From assembly GCA_025765595.1 (NCBI GenBank), contig JAIVFH010000276.1, positions 1 through 34,772 of the forward strand: a stretch of DNA of 34,772 nucleotides, given 5' to 3'. The stretch comes from Obelidium mucronatum (lineage: Eukaryota; Chytridiomycota; Chytridiomycetes; Chytridiales; Chytriomycetaceae). The position numbers and the translations under genes were made by a program. Shown here one piece after another: positions 9,538 to 18,742 of this stretch (positions are counted from its first letter, which is position 1; each line of letters opens with the position of its first letter). The notes under the pieces were generated by a model. The model searched no databases. It saw only the letters and a list, made by a program, of their open reading frames with translations, and had not been told where the DNA came from.

Positions 9538-10050
9538 TTAGAACCGAAGCCAAAACTTTTCGTTCTCGTCATTATTGCAATCCCACAAAATCAACTGCTT
9601 TCCTGCGTCCATTCCTTGAACGTTCAAGCACTTGCCCTTGGATCTCAACTGCGTCCCAACCAACTCCCACTCTTGAGCAGCGTTACGACCGTTACTGAAG
9701 CGGAAACAGTCAAAAAGTTGAACAGAGTTGTCACCAGATTGGTTGCCACCGCTGTCCAAACACTTTCCTGAACGGGGGTTGTAAATCGATCCTCGTAGCG
9801 TTGGGTGCCATGCCCACATTTGATTGCCGCCACCGTTGCATTCCCAAGCAATTACTTTGGAATAAGAGGCAGTACCACTGTTTTCAACGTCTACGCAGAG
9901 GTCTTCCCATGGCCAGTTGCAGTCAAAAAAGGGCGGGTACCAAAGGGGGCGGCATCCTCTGTTAAAGCGGCCTCTGGTTTTGATAGGCCCTGATACTGCA
10001 GCCATGATGGAGCTGGCCAATACGAGAATGGTGATCACTGCCTTGATCAT
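9538..10050 (-). CDS. Secreted R-type (ricin B-like, CBM13) lectin
   Basis: 170 aa, intronless. A signal peptide (about 1-20) is followed by a basic KTRGRFNRG stretch that may be a processing site, a Trp/Pro-rich linker (CRPLWYPPFFDCNWPW), then one beta-trefoil domain. Typical motifs: WECNGGGNQMW, SGKCLDSGGN, LFDC, QEWELVG, GKCLNVQG, LWDCN and a final EKFWLRF. Such domains bind galactose-type sugars at Q-x-W sites; here the Q/W positions read NQMW and AQEW. There is no enzymatic partner domain, so it is a plain secreted lectin. It could coat the wall or bind host or prey glycans. A TATA box lies upstream. Confidence 0.85.
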   Translation of the reverse strand: MIKAVITILVLASSIMAAVSGPIKTRGRFNRGCRPLWYPPFFDCNWPWEDLCVDVENSGTASYSKVIAWECNGGGNQMWAWHPTLRGSIYNPRSGKCLDSGGNQSGDNSVQLFDCFRFSNGRNAAQEWELVGTQLRSKGKCLNVQGMDAGKQLILWDCNNDENEKFWLRF

Positions 10051-10675
10051 TATAAACCTTGTTGTTCTTGTTCTTGTGGTTGTGGTTGTTGTTGGTCAAG
10101 TGAATTTATAGTTTTTTAATTGTGGGCTTGTGTTAAAATTTCTTTCGGCCGTTGAGCCCTACGCAAGTCCCCGCCAATCAGAAGCATCGCATCACGTATC
10201 ATCACATGAAGTCCACCGCGACAACAAAAAAAGTTGAAGGACTTTGGAGACTCGGGTTTTTGGATGTTGTATGGTTTAGCGTGATTTTTTTTTGGTAAAT
10301 CACATGCCGTCCCGGTAAGTCCAACCTGTCAAACGATGGTAAAAAGTGCGCTAGACAGTCTAGACTGCCACTGGAATACAGAAGCTTATACAAAATAATG
10401 AATGGAATGAAGTTATGGCAAATTGATTGGATTGGAAACAGAAAGTCGGACTATCCAAGAGCAGAATGATTGGTAGGGACTTTCCAAACACTTGTGCAGT
10501 CCAAACTGCTTGACCGCAAAACCATTGTTTGCGAAAGGTTGCCTTATCATGGAAATCTTGTGATTTCGCGATAAAGCCAAGGTGTACACACATCAACCAA
10601 AAAAAAAAAAAAAAGGCTATTTGAAGATATTGCGACTGTGCTACCACATTTTTTAAGCAAAAAGTTTAATGCCGC
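10051..10675. other. Intergenic, promoter side of the lectin gene
   Basis: Contains the lectin core promoter near 10104. A 15-A run lies around 10599-10613. No supported gene. Confidence 0.45.
10104..10110 (-). promoter_or_regulatory. TATA box of the lectin gene
   Basis: TATAAAT on the minus strand, about 55 nt before the ATG at 10050. Confidence 0.55.
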
Positions 10676-11306
10676 TCAAACTCGTACATCATTGTCTGAT
10701 CGCATTCCAACATCATCCGAAATTTCACCATCGTCATCCTCATCCATCCCGTCGTTCTCATCAAAGTCGTAAATTTCTCTAAGGCTCTTCATCATTTGGC
10801 GGTGCTTGATTTGCGCATCGCTAGCGACTACATTTTTAGCAGTTCTGATGAGAGTATGTTTAGAATGTTTAGAATGTTTAGTGCTAAAGAACAGACGCCG
10901 CACACCTCCTTCTCAGGCCCTCTGCGATTCCCGGCACGCCCGCGTCCAGACTGTCCCGCGTGTCCCGGGTGTCCAGCCTGCACTTTTCGTTCTCGATCAT
11001 CTGGTCCAGCATCGCATCGAACGCGTCGGACCCCGGCGCGGCGCACTCGTCGAACTCGGCGGCCATCTGGCGCTGCAGCGCGGCGATGCGCCGATCGTGT
11101 TTGTGCGGATCGAGCGAGCGGCGGCGGCGCTGCTTCGCCGCGAGCGCTTTGATCGGCGCCAGCGCCGCGCGCACCGCGCAGTACAAAATGTACACACACG
11201 CGCAGATCATCGAAAACAGCGAAAACATGGCGATCGCGTGCTCGACGCCGTCGGGCTCCGTCGGCGCCGCGAGCGCAGTGCGCTCAGTGAACGGGATCGA
11301 GGGCAT
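10676..11306 (-). CDS. Small single-pass membrane protein, unknown
   Basis: Exons 11306-10906 and 10844-10676; 189 aa. One hydrophobic helix near residues 27-50 (AMFSLFSMICACVYILYCAV) is followed by a basic patch (KQRRRR), a helical charged region (RRIAALQRQMAAEFDE ... FDAMLDQMIENEK), and after the intron HRQMMKSLREIYDF and a very acidic tail (DENDGMDEDDDGE). I do not recognise the family. The intron holds repeated CTAAAC-like sequence that may act as branch site. Exon 1 is strongly GC- and CpG-rich; exon 2 is not. It is divergent to the LCCL gene, with 135 bp between the starts. Confidence 0.65.
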
Positions 11307-11441
11307 CGCGTTTGTTTTGTTTGTTTGGATGAATTAGACAATTCTTTTTTTTTTTGTTGTTTGAATATTCACACAACAAACAATGTCTGTCTGCGGCATA
11401 ACGGGATTTTCGACATCTCTTTGTTTTTGCCAAAAAAATTC

Positions 11442-13573
11442 ATGAATATTGGAATGAATTTATCAAAAAGAGTTGGTCCAACGGAAGGCGTTGAACCCTC
11501 CATCATGACTCCAACTGCAGGAGACACTGAGCTGCAAATAGTTCAGCTGGAAGAGGGAGAAACTGCTTCGGCCAGGGAGCAAGTGAATGGTGGGGGTGTG
11601 GGTGGCGGTGATTACAAAGAAGCCAGTATTAGGAGAGAACCGCAATCTAGTCCCGAGGGTCAAGCATCAACGATGATCAGCATTTGGAACAAGTTTCGAT
11701 CGCTTTGTAAGTGCTCTTGTGAAAACAAGATGCCTTGTTAGATAGTGATTTCCTCAATTTACCTCAATTTACACATCGTATAGTTGGCTCCAAAACACCC
11801 ACAATGTTGACTTACTCCATGTTATCGTTTCTTCATTGGCAAACAAAGCTATCTCTCACTCGACAACTTCCGCGAAAACCGAACAATCGTAGACACCTCC
11901 ACATCATCGTTCACATTTTGTACAACCTGATCCTACTGACCGCCCTCGTCCTCTTTTCCAAATATTCATCGTATTCCGCATTTGTGACTTCGTTTCCCAA
12001 GGTGCATTCGATTTCGTGCAGCACAAACTTTCTCTCAGAAACTGGATGTGGTGACGTTGGCAGCGTCAACTGTGAACCATTCACCCAAAGTCTTGCAGTT
12101 CGATGTCCCGCGAATTGCCTGAATCAACTAGCATGGACTCCTATTTACTTTGCAGGATCTGCTGTCCAATACAAACCGTATGTTGTTGGAGGTGCTGGAA
12201 ATCTCTACCGAGGCGATTCGTGGATTTGCGGTGCCGCGATTCATTCTGGAGTTCTTTCAAACTCGGAAGGAGGATGTGTCATTGCAAATCTGGTTCCATC
12301 TGCAGGAGATACGTATTCTGGCTCCAAACAAAACGGAATCACCACATATTCCTTCAACTCGACATATCCAGCTTCGCTTACATTTCAAAATATCCCACCA
12401 GGAGGCTCTGGATATTGCACAGATCTCGGATTTTACGCTGAAGGCCTATTTTTGCCGTTGCTACTGCTATTACCCTTTCTGAATGTCACAAGGCGGCACT
12501 TTTATTGGTGCACCTTGGTTTGGGCGTATTTATTTTGGACGTTTGTTTCCCCTGACACTGGCAAAAGCAATCGCGACATTCAATACTCCTTGGGATCATT
12601 ATTACCAGCGCTCGCAGTTCTCTACGTTGTCTATTCCCAAGTATCAAAAATCACACTCCCGAAACCATCGCAATTTCCTCTCGAATCCGCCCTCTGGATA
12701 GGATGCCTCTGGATTGGATTCCACATTGACTTGATATCCACCTACATATCCCCCCTCAGCACACTCAGTTTCGACAGCAAAATGTTTGCCAACGCTTCCT
12801 CCGCCGCTTTACTAATCACAATTCTGGTCATTGTCGGAGTCCTGATCTTATCTTTTTTCTACATGCATTTCAAGCAAGACACACTGTTCCCTTACATTTA
12901 CGGATACTTGGGGTTCTGGGGAATCTACGCATCCCTCCCCAAAATCGTGGGCCTCTCGATCCATATGCACCATTACCTCACAGGCATCCTCCTGCTACCA
13001 CCAACGCGGATCCAATCCCGCCTTGCACTCGCATGTCAAGGCCTCCTCCTCGGAATGACTGTCCAGGGCGTTTTGAAGTTCGGGTTCGACAGCCCTTTTG
13101 ACACCGCGCTTGAAGCAAAAGCCATCTACACAAAGGGGACTGTACAAACGTTGTGGAACTTTACAACACAAGACCTCTTGCAAGGAGACTTGAAATGGAC
13201 GTATCCATACAACAACACAGTGAACCTGACGGATTTAAGTCTACCCAAAGTTCAACAGACGTTGGGCGGCGGGTTGACGACCGCGCAAGTCTCAGATCTC
13301 ATGAATGTGAATGAGTATAGTCTCGTGATTAATGATATCCGAGTGTATCGGGGTAAGAAGGCGCATTTCTCAATGTCCCAGGCAATGAATGAGTCCATTT
13401 CGAATGTGGATGCAATGGTGGACGTGTTTAAGGACTTTGCGGTTTCGGATAAAGAGTTTTATGTCCGTGTGGCGCCCGTGAGTTTTGGGAGTGTTCAGGA
13501 TTATGGGGATGTTGCGATTATTAATTTTAAGCGGGGGACTGTGAGGTATAATGAAGCGTTTCAAAATATTTGA
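11442..13573 (+). CDS. LCCL-domain multi-pass membrane protein
   Basis: Exons 11442-11706 and 11784-13573; 684 aa. A polar N-terminal tail of about 120 residues is followed by a first helix (IIVHILYNLILLTALVLF). The outer LCCL domain comes next: CPANC, YRGDSWICGAAIHSGVLS, GGCVIANL and TYSGSKQNGITTYSF all match its conserved core. Seven or so further hydrophobic segments follow, then a soluble tail of about 150 residues. Fungal proteins of this design are known as LCCL domain-containing membrane proteins, but their role is poorly defined; sugar or lipid binding by LCCL has been proposed. The frame across the intron is F-GSKTP. A second ATG (11454) is also possible as start. Confidence 0.85.
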
Positions 13574-13824
13574 TGGTGGAGGGGAGACAGGGGAGGGAGA
13601 GGAAGAGGAAGAAGTGGAGGAGGCGGGAGGATTATTATAATCCAAAAGATTGTTTTTTGAAAAAAAAAAAAGCGTATTACTTTCCCATTGAGTTACCAAA
13701 TTGTCATGTTTTTATTATTTTCTTTTGCGGAATCGAAGGGTCACTCATTCATAGAAAGAAAAAAAAACAGAGCGAAAAGCGAATAGCCCTCCCTAGAGCT
13801 TGTTCTTTTTCCATCAAAGACTTA

Positions 13825-14226
13825 TTAATTCATTGCAACAACCGACTCCTTCATAATCACCACTGTTTGTGTTTGTGGTTGTGGTGCAACCGCGACAACC
13901 GCGACATTTCTTCTTCTTGGACGGCAGCAGCAGAAGTAGATTCCGTAAATGATGGCAGCGACACTGACTAGCCCAATGATTAACAGGACTGGGTCAAAGC
14001 CCCCTCCTGAACTTGAGTCGGAGGTCGTAGCGGCCGCTGTAGTTGTTGGGGCGATAGTCGTGGTAGCACGAGTGGTTGTGGTGGTACGTGTGGTAGTACG
14101 AGTAGTTCCGGTGGTGGTAGCAAGAGTAGTGAGACTAGAGGCGAGAGTTTCACTTGACTGAGCCGCAACAAGGACAGACAACAAGGCATAAGCAGAGAAC
14201 AAGAGCATTTGAAGAACAGAAACCAT
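13825..14226 (-). CDS. Tandem small membrane protein, copy A
   Basis: 133 aa, intronless. Signal peptide about 1-21 (SVLQMLLFSAYALLSVLVAA), a Thr-rich outer part, one membrane helix (PVLLIIGLVSVAAIIYGIYF) ending in CCC followed by RPRRR, and a short tail with TQTVVIMKESVVAMN. The Cys cluster at the inner membrane edge suggests palmitoylation. The tail motif is a diverged form of the THTVVIIKEVQ motif in copies C and D. It is the end member of the array and lacks the repeat found at the end of copies C, E and F. Function unknown. Confidence 0.75.
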   Translation of the reverse strand: MVSVLQMLLFSAYALLSVLVAAQSSETLASSLTTLATTTGTTRTTTRTTTTTRATTTIAPTTTAAATTSDSSSGGGFDPVLLIIGLVSVAAIIYGIYFCCCRPRRRNVAVVAVAPQPQTQTVVIMKESVVAMN

Positions 14227-14668
14227 TTTTTTTTGCTTTCTTTTTTTTCCTTCTTGACTTGAGAACGGATTTCTTGGGTTTTGGAAGGAGGCCAGACGCT
14301 TTTAAATTGGATAAAAAAAATTGCGCACTCCACCAAGCCTATTGTCAAGCCCCGCAGCATTCATTCTTGCTGAATATTTCAAGCAAATAGTCGGAAATTG
14401 CCATAGACTTGTAATAAACGACTTGTGTTTTCGAAAACTTCCAACAAATTTGGAACAACAGGAGTTTATGATGATGACAAAGCATCAAATCTTATCGTTT
14501 TTTTTTGCTAGAGTCAAGAACTTTGCCAAAAAAAAACTGGGTGCTCTCCATATTTATGTTTTTCACATGCTACGATTGTATGGGGCTCAGTCTCAGATTT
14601 GGAAGTTCTTCAACGATTTCATACAAATTTCTTTATTCAAAATTCTGTTCTAGCAATAATGGGGTATC
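14227..14668. other. Intergenic between tandem copies A and B
   Basis: Holds the 5' leader and upstream element of copy A (14321-14340) and the 3' flank of copy B. No further gene supported. Confidence 0.45.
14321..14340 (-). promoter_or_regulatory. Shared upstream element of array, copy A
   Basis: Plus-strand reading TTGCGCACTCCACCAAGCCT, 95 nt from the start codon. It has the same TTGCGCACTC core as copy D, with a 3-4 nt insertion before AAGCC. A TTTAAA stretch lies between it and the gene. Confidence 0.6.
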
Positions 14669-14938
14669 TCAGTATCGAGTCACATAAACAACTTCTCGAC
14701 GGGTTGGTCTGCAACAGCACCAATAGATCAATCCAATCACAACAATCAATGTAATAACGGCTCCCGCGCCCTTGAGAGGGTCCAGAGGCCCATCATAGAA
14801 GATACTGGTGGCTGGATCAATTGTTGGTGACGCCCGCGCTGTGCTAGTAGTTGTGAGTGTGGCGGAAATGGAAGTTGTTGTCGTTTGACTGGCGGCGAAA
14901 GCCGAGAAGAGGCACAGGAAAGCGTAGAAGACTGCCAT
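14669..14938 (-). CDS. Tandem small membrane protein, copy B
   Basis: 89 aa, the smallest member. Signal peptide (VFYAFLCLFSAFAASQ), Thr/Ser-rich outer part, helix (AGAVITLIVVIGLIYW) ending in CCC, then only RPTRREVVYVTRY. The helix end and CCCRP agree with copy A. The tail has lost the THTVV motif. A start further upstream (an in-frame ATG near 15004) would add a basic stretch before the signal peptide and is less likely. It carries the upstream element at 15040-15055. Function unknown. Confidence 0.7.
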   Translation of the reverse strand: MAVFYAFLCLFSAFAASQTTTTSISATLTTTSTARASPTIDPATSIFYDGPLDPLKGAGAVITLIVVIGLIYWCCCRPTRREVVYVTRY

Positions 14939-15039
14939 TGAAGATTTGACTGCACGATTTGATTTGACCTTTTCTTTTCTCGGATGGCGTTTTTTTTCAT
15001 CCATGGTTCCTGTGAATAGGAAATTTTTTTGACAAAAAA

Positions 15040-15055
15040 TTGCGGACACAAGCCC
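15040..15055 (-). promoter_or_regulatory. Shared upstream element of array, copy B
   Basis: Plus-strand reading TTGCGGACACAAGCCC, about 102 nt from the start. A diverged copy of TTGCGCACTCAAGCC. Confidence 0.5.
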
Positions 15056-15184
15056 TTAAGAACATCACTCTTTAAGATTGCACCATGACACCTTCGTATC
15101 ATGTATTCTTTATGATTCTTTTTCATTTCATATAGCTCTATAATCCCCCAAAAACAAAACAAATAAACACAAAAAACAACACTA

Positions 15185-15682
15185 TTAAAGTCGAATAACG
15201 TCATCGTTCTTGGCGCCTTCATAGGCAGGAGTGGTGGCAGCAGCAGCGGTAGTGTTTGCAAGAGGAATAACGGTATCATCGTTTGCACCAGCATACACGA
15301 CAGAAGGTGCAGCGGCAACTACGGTAGTGTTTTCAAGTGGGATCACGGCATCGCTATTGGCGCCTTGGTAGGCGGCAGCATAGGCGGGCGCGGGCTCCGC
15401 AATCAAGTTGCTGGAGGAGTTGTTTGTGATTGTTGTCTGCTGGACCTCCTTGATGATTACAACTGTGTGGGTGGGTGCTGGCGCCGCGTCTACAACCACG
15501 ACGTCGTTATCGCGGCTGGAGCGGCGGCAGCAGCAGCAGTAGATCACAAAGACAATGATGAGGAAAGTGACAAAGCCTCCAATGCCGCCGCCCGTGCTGG
15601 CTGAGTCGGCAGCGACAGAGGGCGCAAAGAGGGAAATCAGAAGGTACAGAGAGAACATCAACGAGTTGGCAACGGCTGGCAT
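15185..15682 (-). CDS. Tandem small membrane protein, copy C, with three tail repeats
   Basis: 165 aa, intronless. Signal peptide (SLMFSLYLLISLFAPSVAA), a very short Gly/Ser outer part, helix (GGFVTFLIIVFVIY) ending in CCCC-RR, then APAPTHTVVIIKEVQQTTITNN. Three tail repeats follow: YQGANSDAVIPL, YAGANDDTVIPL and YEGAKNDDVIRL, the last at the very C-terminus. The repeats are Tyr-led and may be docking motifs in the cytoplasm; this is inference. The start was set at the ATG before the signal peptide. An upstream extension in frame is Pro/Lys-rich leader and not likely to be translated. Copy D matches it up to TTITNN and then stops. Confidence 0.8.
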   Translation of the reverse strand: MPAVANSLMFSLYLLISLFAPSVAADSASTGGGIGGFVTFLIIVFVIYCCCCRRSSRDNDVVVVDAAPAPTHTVVIIKEVQQTTITNNSSSNLIAEPAPAYAAAYQGANSDAVIPLENTTVVAAAPSVVYAGANDDTVIPLANTTAAAATTPAYEGAKNDDVIRL

Positions 15683-16047
15683 TTTGAGTAGTGGTGGTGG
15701 GGGTGAGAAGAGGCTGGGTTTTTTGGATGGTTCTTTTTTTTTTTGCTGGATGGGAAACCTCGTGCTATGTGTAAAATTTGCGCATGCACGCAAGCCCAAC
15801 ACAAACACTCAAGCCCGGAACGACACTTGATTGCCGACAAGGTGTTTTACAATCCGCATCCAATATAGACGAACAGGAACGTGAGGAACAAAAAATGGCT
15901 GCGAGATGCCACTCACCTCCTGTTTCTTTGCAACTGGAGCCTTGAGCAACTCAATTTTCGAAGATGATTAAAAGGAACCAACATTTTCATGTTTTCCATG
16001 CAGTCTAGCATTTTATTTGTCATAGAGTCTTTTCCACCCAAAATAAA
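15683..16047. other. Intergenic between tandem copies C and D
   Basis: Holds the promoter side of copy C with its upstream element (15777-15797). No gene supported. Confidence 0.45.
15777..15797 (-). promoter_or_regulatory. Shared upstream element of array, copy C
   Basis: Plus-strand reading contains TTTGCGCATGCACGCAAGCCC, 95 nt or more from the start. It has the TTGCGCA part and the CAAGCC part with a few extra bases between them. Confidence 0.55.
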
Positions 16048-16314
16048 TCAGTTGTTGGTAATAGTAGTGTGCTGGACTTCCTTGATGACCACAACAGTGT
16101 GGGTGGGTACTGGGGCAACCTCGACCACTTCAACAGTCTCGGTCCGGCGACAACAGCAACAGTAGATCAAGAAGATTACAATAATCAGAGTCACAACTCC
16201 TCCGATACCACCACCGACGGCGCCAGAGCTTGAGTCTTCAGCGGCAACCAAGGTCGCGAAGAGGGTAACGAACACGCAGAGCTGGAAGAGAAGGGATTGT
16301 GGAGCAGTAGACAT
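16048..16314 (-). CDS. Tandem small membrane protein, copy D (short form)
   Basis: 88 aa. Signal peptide (LLFQLCVFVTLFATLVAA), short Ser/Gly outer part, helix (GGVVTLIIVIFLIY) ending in CCCC-RR, then APVPTHTVVVIKEVQHTTITNN and stop. It is nearly the first half of copy C and lacks all YxGAxxDxxIPL repeats. It may be a truncated but still expressed version, or the ancestral short form. Function unknown. Confidence 0.78.
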   Translation of the reverse strand: MSTAPQSLLFQLCVFVTLFATLVAAEDSSSGAVGGGIGGVVTLIIVIFLIYCCCCRRTETVEVVEVAPVPTHTVVVIKEVQHTTITNN

Positions 16315-16866
16315 ATTTTTTTCTCTTTTTTGGATTGTTTTTCTTTCTTGGTTGTTTGCTTCCCTTTTGAAGGCTGTTTCAGTAAAAAAAATTTTGAGGT
16401 GAGCAAAAAAATTGCGCACTCAAGGCCGCCAAAAAAAAAGTAAGCCACCCCAGCCAAGGGCAACTACCCACAATCCGCACATTCTCGAGCATCAAAGAAG
16501 GCAACAGTATCATCAATCAAATGGATCCACTTGTTCGATGCGTCTGATAATGGAGATATGTTTTTTTTTTCCAAGTTTTTAATCTAAAAGTTGGAAAACC
16601 CAATTTGCATGGCATTCCACGCGCCACTATGAAAAGAATAATTACGTAACCCTCACTTGTTGCGATTTGCCGATTATATTTATTTATGGAAAAAATGCTT
16701 GTGGCTCTTCCAGCGATTTTGGTCCGTGAAAAAAACAACAAAAAAGGCGTTACGGGGTAATCAAGGATTTAACCAGGGGTCTGTGCTTTTTTATTTTCAT
16801 AAAAACAACATTTGATTCTAAAAGAGGTACTGACAAAAAATGCAAACAGAGAACAGCAAGGACAAT
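16315..16866. other. Intergenic between tandem copies D and E
   Basis: Holds the upstream element of copy D. Around 16611-16626 the sequence ATTCCACGCGCCAC resembles ATTCCACGCCAC at 18687-18698, upstream of copy F, so the upstream flanks share ancestry. No gene supported. Confidence 0.45.
16412..16427 (-). promoter_or_regulatory. Shared upstream element of array, copy D
   Basis: Plus-strand reading TTGCGCACTCAAGGCC, about 98 nt from the start codon. The best match to the consensus. Confidence 0.65.
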
Positions 16867-17397
16867 TTAGAGGTGAATAATTGCGTCGCTCTTGGCTCCC
16901 TCATACACTGGTGCGGCAGTTACATTTGCGGAAGTTACATTTGTGGAAGTCACATTTATATTTGTGGGCAGTGGAATGATTGTATCGTCCTTGGCGCCCT
17001 CATATTCTGAGGCAGCGTTTCCATTTGTCGGAAGAGGTATGATTGCGTCGTTCTTGGCACCCTCATATGTCGGAGGCGCGGATGCGTATGCAGTTTCAAC
17101 AGCGGAGCGGCTTGTCGCATTTTCTCTTGTTTCGTAAGTTTCACTGACCACAATAATAGCGTGAGTAGGAGCTGGAGTAACCTCAGTCGTAGCAACTTCA
17201 GGATCAGGCTCTGATTTTGTCGACGGTACACTGCAACAGCACAAGAAGATGATAAAAATTCCAGCAAGTACATAAAAGAGTTTACTGAGAACACTGGCTA
17301 TCATATCAGAAGTAGCGTCGGCCGCGACTTGAGTTGTCAAGAATGTGACCACGAGGTAGAAGGAGAACATGAAAGAGCTTGGAATCCTAGTCTGCAT
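16867..17397 (-). CDS. Tandem small membrane protein, copy E, with three tail repeats
   Basis: 176 aa, intronless. Signal peptide (SSFMFSFYLVVTFLTTQVAA), short outer part, helix (LFYVLAGIFIIFL) ending in CCC, then VTPAPTHAIIVVSETYE, a variant of the PTHTVVIIKEV motif. Three tail repeats follow: YEGAKNDAIIPL, YEGAKDDTIIPL and, at the C-terminus, YEGAKSDAIIHL, separated by Asn/Thr-rich linkers. It is closest to copy F in the signal peptide and linker (FYxVVTFLxTQVAAD). The cytoplasmic side for the tail follows from the signal peptide plus one helix. Function unknown. Confidence 0.8.
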   Translation of the reverse strand: MQTRIPSSFMFSFYLVVTFLTTQVAADATSDMIASVLSKLFYVLAGIFIIFLCCCSVPSTKSEPDPEVATTEVTPAPTHAIIVVSETYETRENATSRSAVETAYASAPPTYEGAKNDAIIPLPTNGNAASEYEGAKDDTIIPLPTNINVTSTNVTSANVTAAPVYEGAKSDAIIHL

Positions 17398-17990
17398 TTT
17401 TGCGTTTCTTTGGGAACTTGTAACGTTTTCCTGCTGTTTTTTTTTTTTTTTTGTGGGTTTTGATTTTTTATGGCGAAATGAAGTGTTTACAATCACTGGA
17501 GACGCACGCACTCAAAAGCCTGATACAAGATGGGTCAGATGTAAGCAACATAGAATAGTGATCAAAAATATCTTTGAATATAAACTACTTTCTCAACAGT
17601 AGCTCCTTCAGGGCGACAAAAGTGTCGACGGTACGGATGGAGCCATGCTCCAAGATTAAACCGCAATCGTTCGTGTCTTCAGTTCAAGTTAATTTAGAAC
17701 ATGCTTACCGCAAACAAGAACTCCGGGAAATTGGTTTGCAGAAAGCGTGAACGAGCTGAGGAAAGTCAACCTCCAGTGCCTCACAGCTGCGCCACTAAAA
17801 ATGTCTCTGATCCAGGAGAATCCGGTGAAAGACGAACTCTCTGCATTCTGCACAGCTAACTCTCAATGGATACGCGTTTCGGATCTTTCGGACATCCCCC
17901 TCAGAATATCTTGGATCTGCAAAATCATTTCAACTACATTTTATTAAACAGAAAAAGGACTGATTCTAAAGAGGTACTGTAATAACAAAA
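17398..17990. other. Intergenic between tandem copies E and F
   Basis: Holds the promoter of copy E. The part around 17634-17760 (GGATGGAGCCA ... CCGCAAACAAGA ... GAAATTGG) resembles the region upstream of copy F at 18590-18700, so the duplication unit includes several hundred bp of 5' flank. No gene supported. Confidence 0.55.
17502..17520 (-). promoter_or_regulatory. Shared upstream element of array, copy E
   Basis: Plus-strand reading ACGCACGCACTCAAAAGCC, about 105 nt from the start. It keeps GCACTCAA-AGCC. Confidence 0.55.
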
Positions 17991-18371
17991 TTAAAGAGGA
18001 ATAATCGCGTCATTCTTGACACCTTGATATGTTGGCGGGGCATTCGTATTTGTGGCACCATTCGCTGGGCTAGTGTTGTTCCCGCTGATGGTGGCTACTT
18101 GATGAACTTCTCTGATCACGATAACCGCATGAGTGGGAGGCGCTGGAGTAACTTCAGCCACTTGTGTTACGACCACAGGGTCTGGCTTTGACGTCCCTGA
18201 ACAGCCATCACAGCAGCAGCAGTAGATGATAAAAATAAAGACGAGAACACCAAATATTTTTCCAAACGTGCTGCCTGCATCATCAGAGTAACTGTCAGCA
18301 GCGACTTGAGTTGACAAGAAGGTGACCACAATGTAGAAGGAGATCATCAGAGAATTTGGAACGGAAGACAT
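17991..18371 (-). CDS. Tandem small membrane protein, copy F, with one tail repeat
   Basis: 126 aa, intronless. Signal peptide (SLMISFYIVVTFLSTQVAA), short acidic outer part, helix (IFGVLVFIFIIY) ending in CCCC-DGC, then TPAPPTHAVIVIREVHQ and a single C-terminal repeat YQGVKNDAIIPL. With copies A-E it forms an array of six same-strand genes over 4.5 kb, pointing to repeated tandem duplication. Function unknown. Confidence 0.8.
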   Translation of the reverse strand: MSSVPNSLMISFYIVVTFLSTQVAADSYSDDAGSTFGKIFGVLVFIFIIYCCCCDGCSGTSKPDPVVVTQVAEVTPAPPTHAVIVIREVHQVATISGNNTSPANGATNTNAPPTYQGVKNDAIIPL

Positions 18372-18450
18372 TTTGCGCTTTCTTGCTATTGCTTGTTGGA
18401 TTTTTTTTGGCGAAATAGGGGATTGCGCTTTTTTAATATGCCTGGGGAGA

Positions 18451-18470
18451 AGCGCGTGCACTCAAGCCTG
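18451..18470 (-). promoter_or_regulatory. Shared upstream element of array, copy F
   Basis: Plus-strand reading AGCGCGTGCACTCAAGCCTG, about 80 nt from the start. It keeps GCACTCAAGCC exactly. Confidence 0.6.
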
Positions 18471-18742
18471 AAACAAACAAGGGACTGATGCTGACAACAG
18501 AAGTAGCGATCAATGCTTATCGTAACAAATAGATCATCCTCATTCAAAAATAAACAAATTCATCATGCGGGATATCTTTGTCTGTTTCCGATGGAGCCAA
18601 TGTCTCTGTAATCAGCATTTTTCAAGTATTGTTAATTTCTGAGTGCGCTCAAATTTTCTGCCGCAAACAAGACCCATGAAATTGGAATTCCACGCCACGT
18701 CTAACGTTCTCATGGCCTCAGTTTCAGTGATCGGCAAAGCAA

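Noticed and set aside
9538..10050. Lectin as part of a two-chain toxin
   Set aside because: Only a sugar-binding beta-trefoil is present and no enzymatic domain lies in or next to the gene.
10806..11441. Upstream part of a 311-codon plus-strand frame ahead of the LCCL gene
   Set aside because: It is antisense to the GC-rich exon of the small membrane protein gene. The true start of the LCCL protein is taken as 11442, after the divergent promoter.
17747..17947. Small frame of 66 codons between copies E and F
   Set aside because: No signal, repeat or motif in common with the array, and the area is duplicated 5' flank; no support as a gene.
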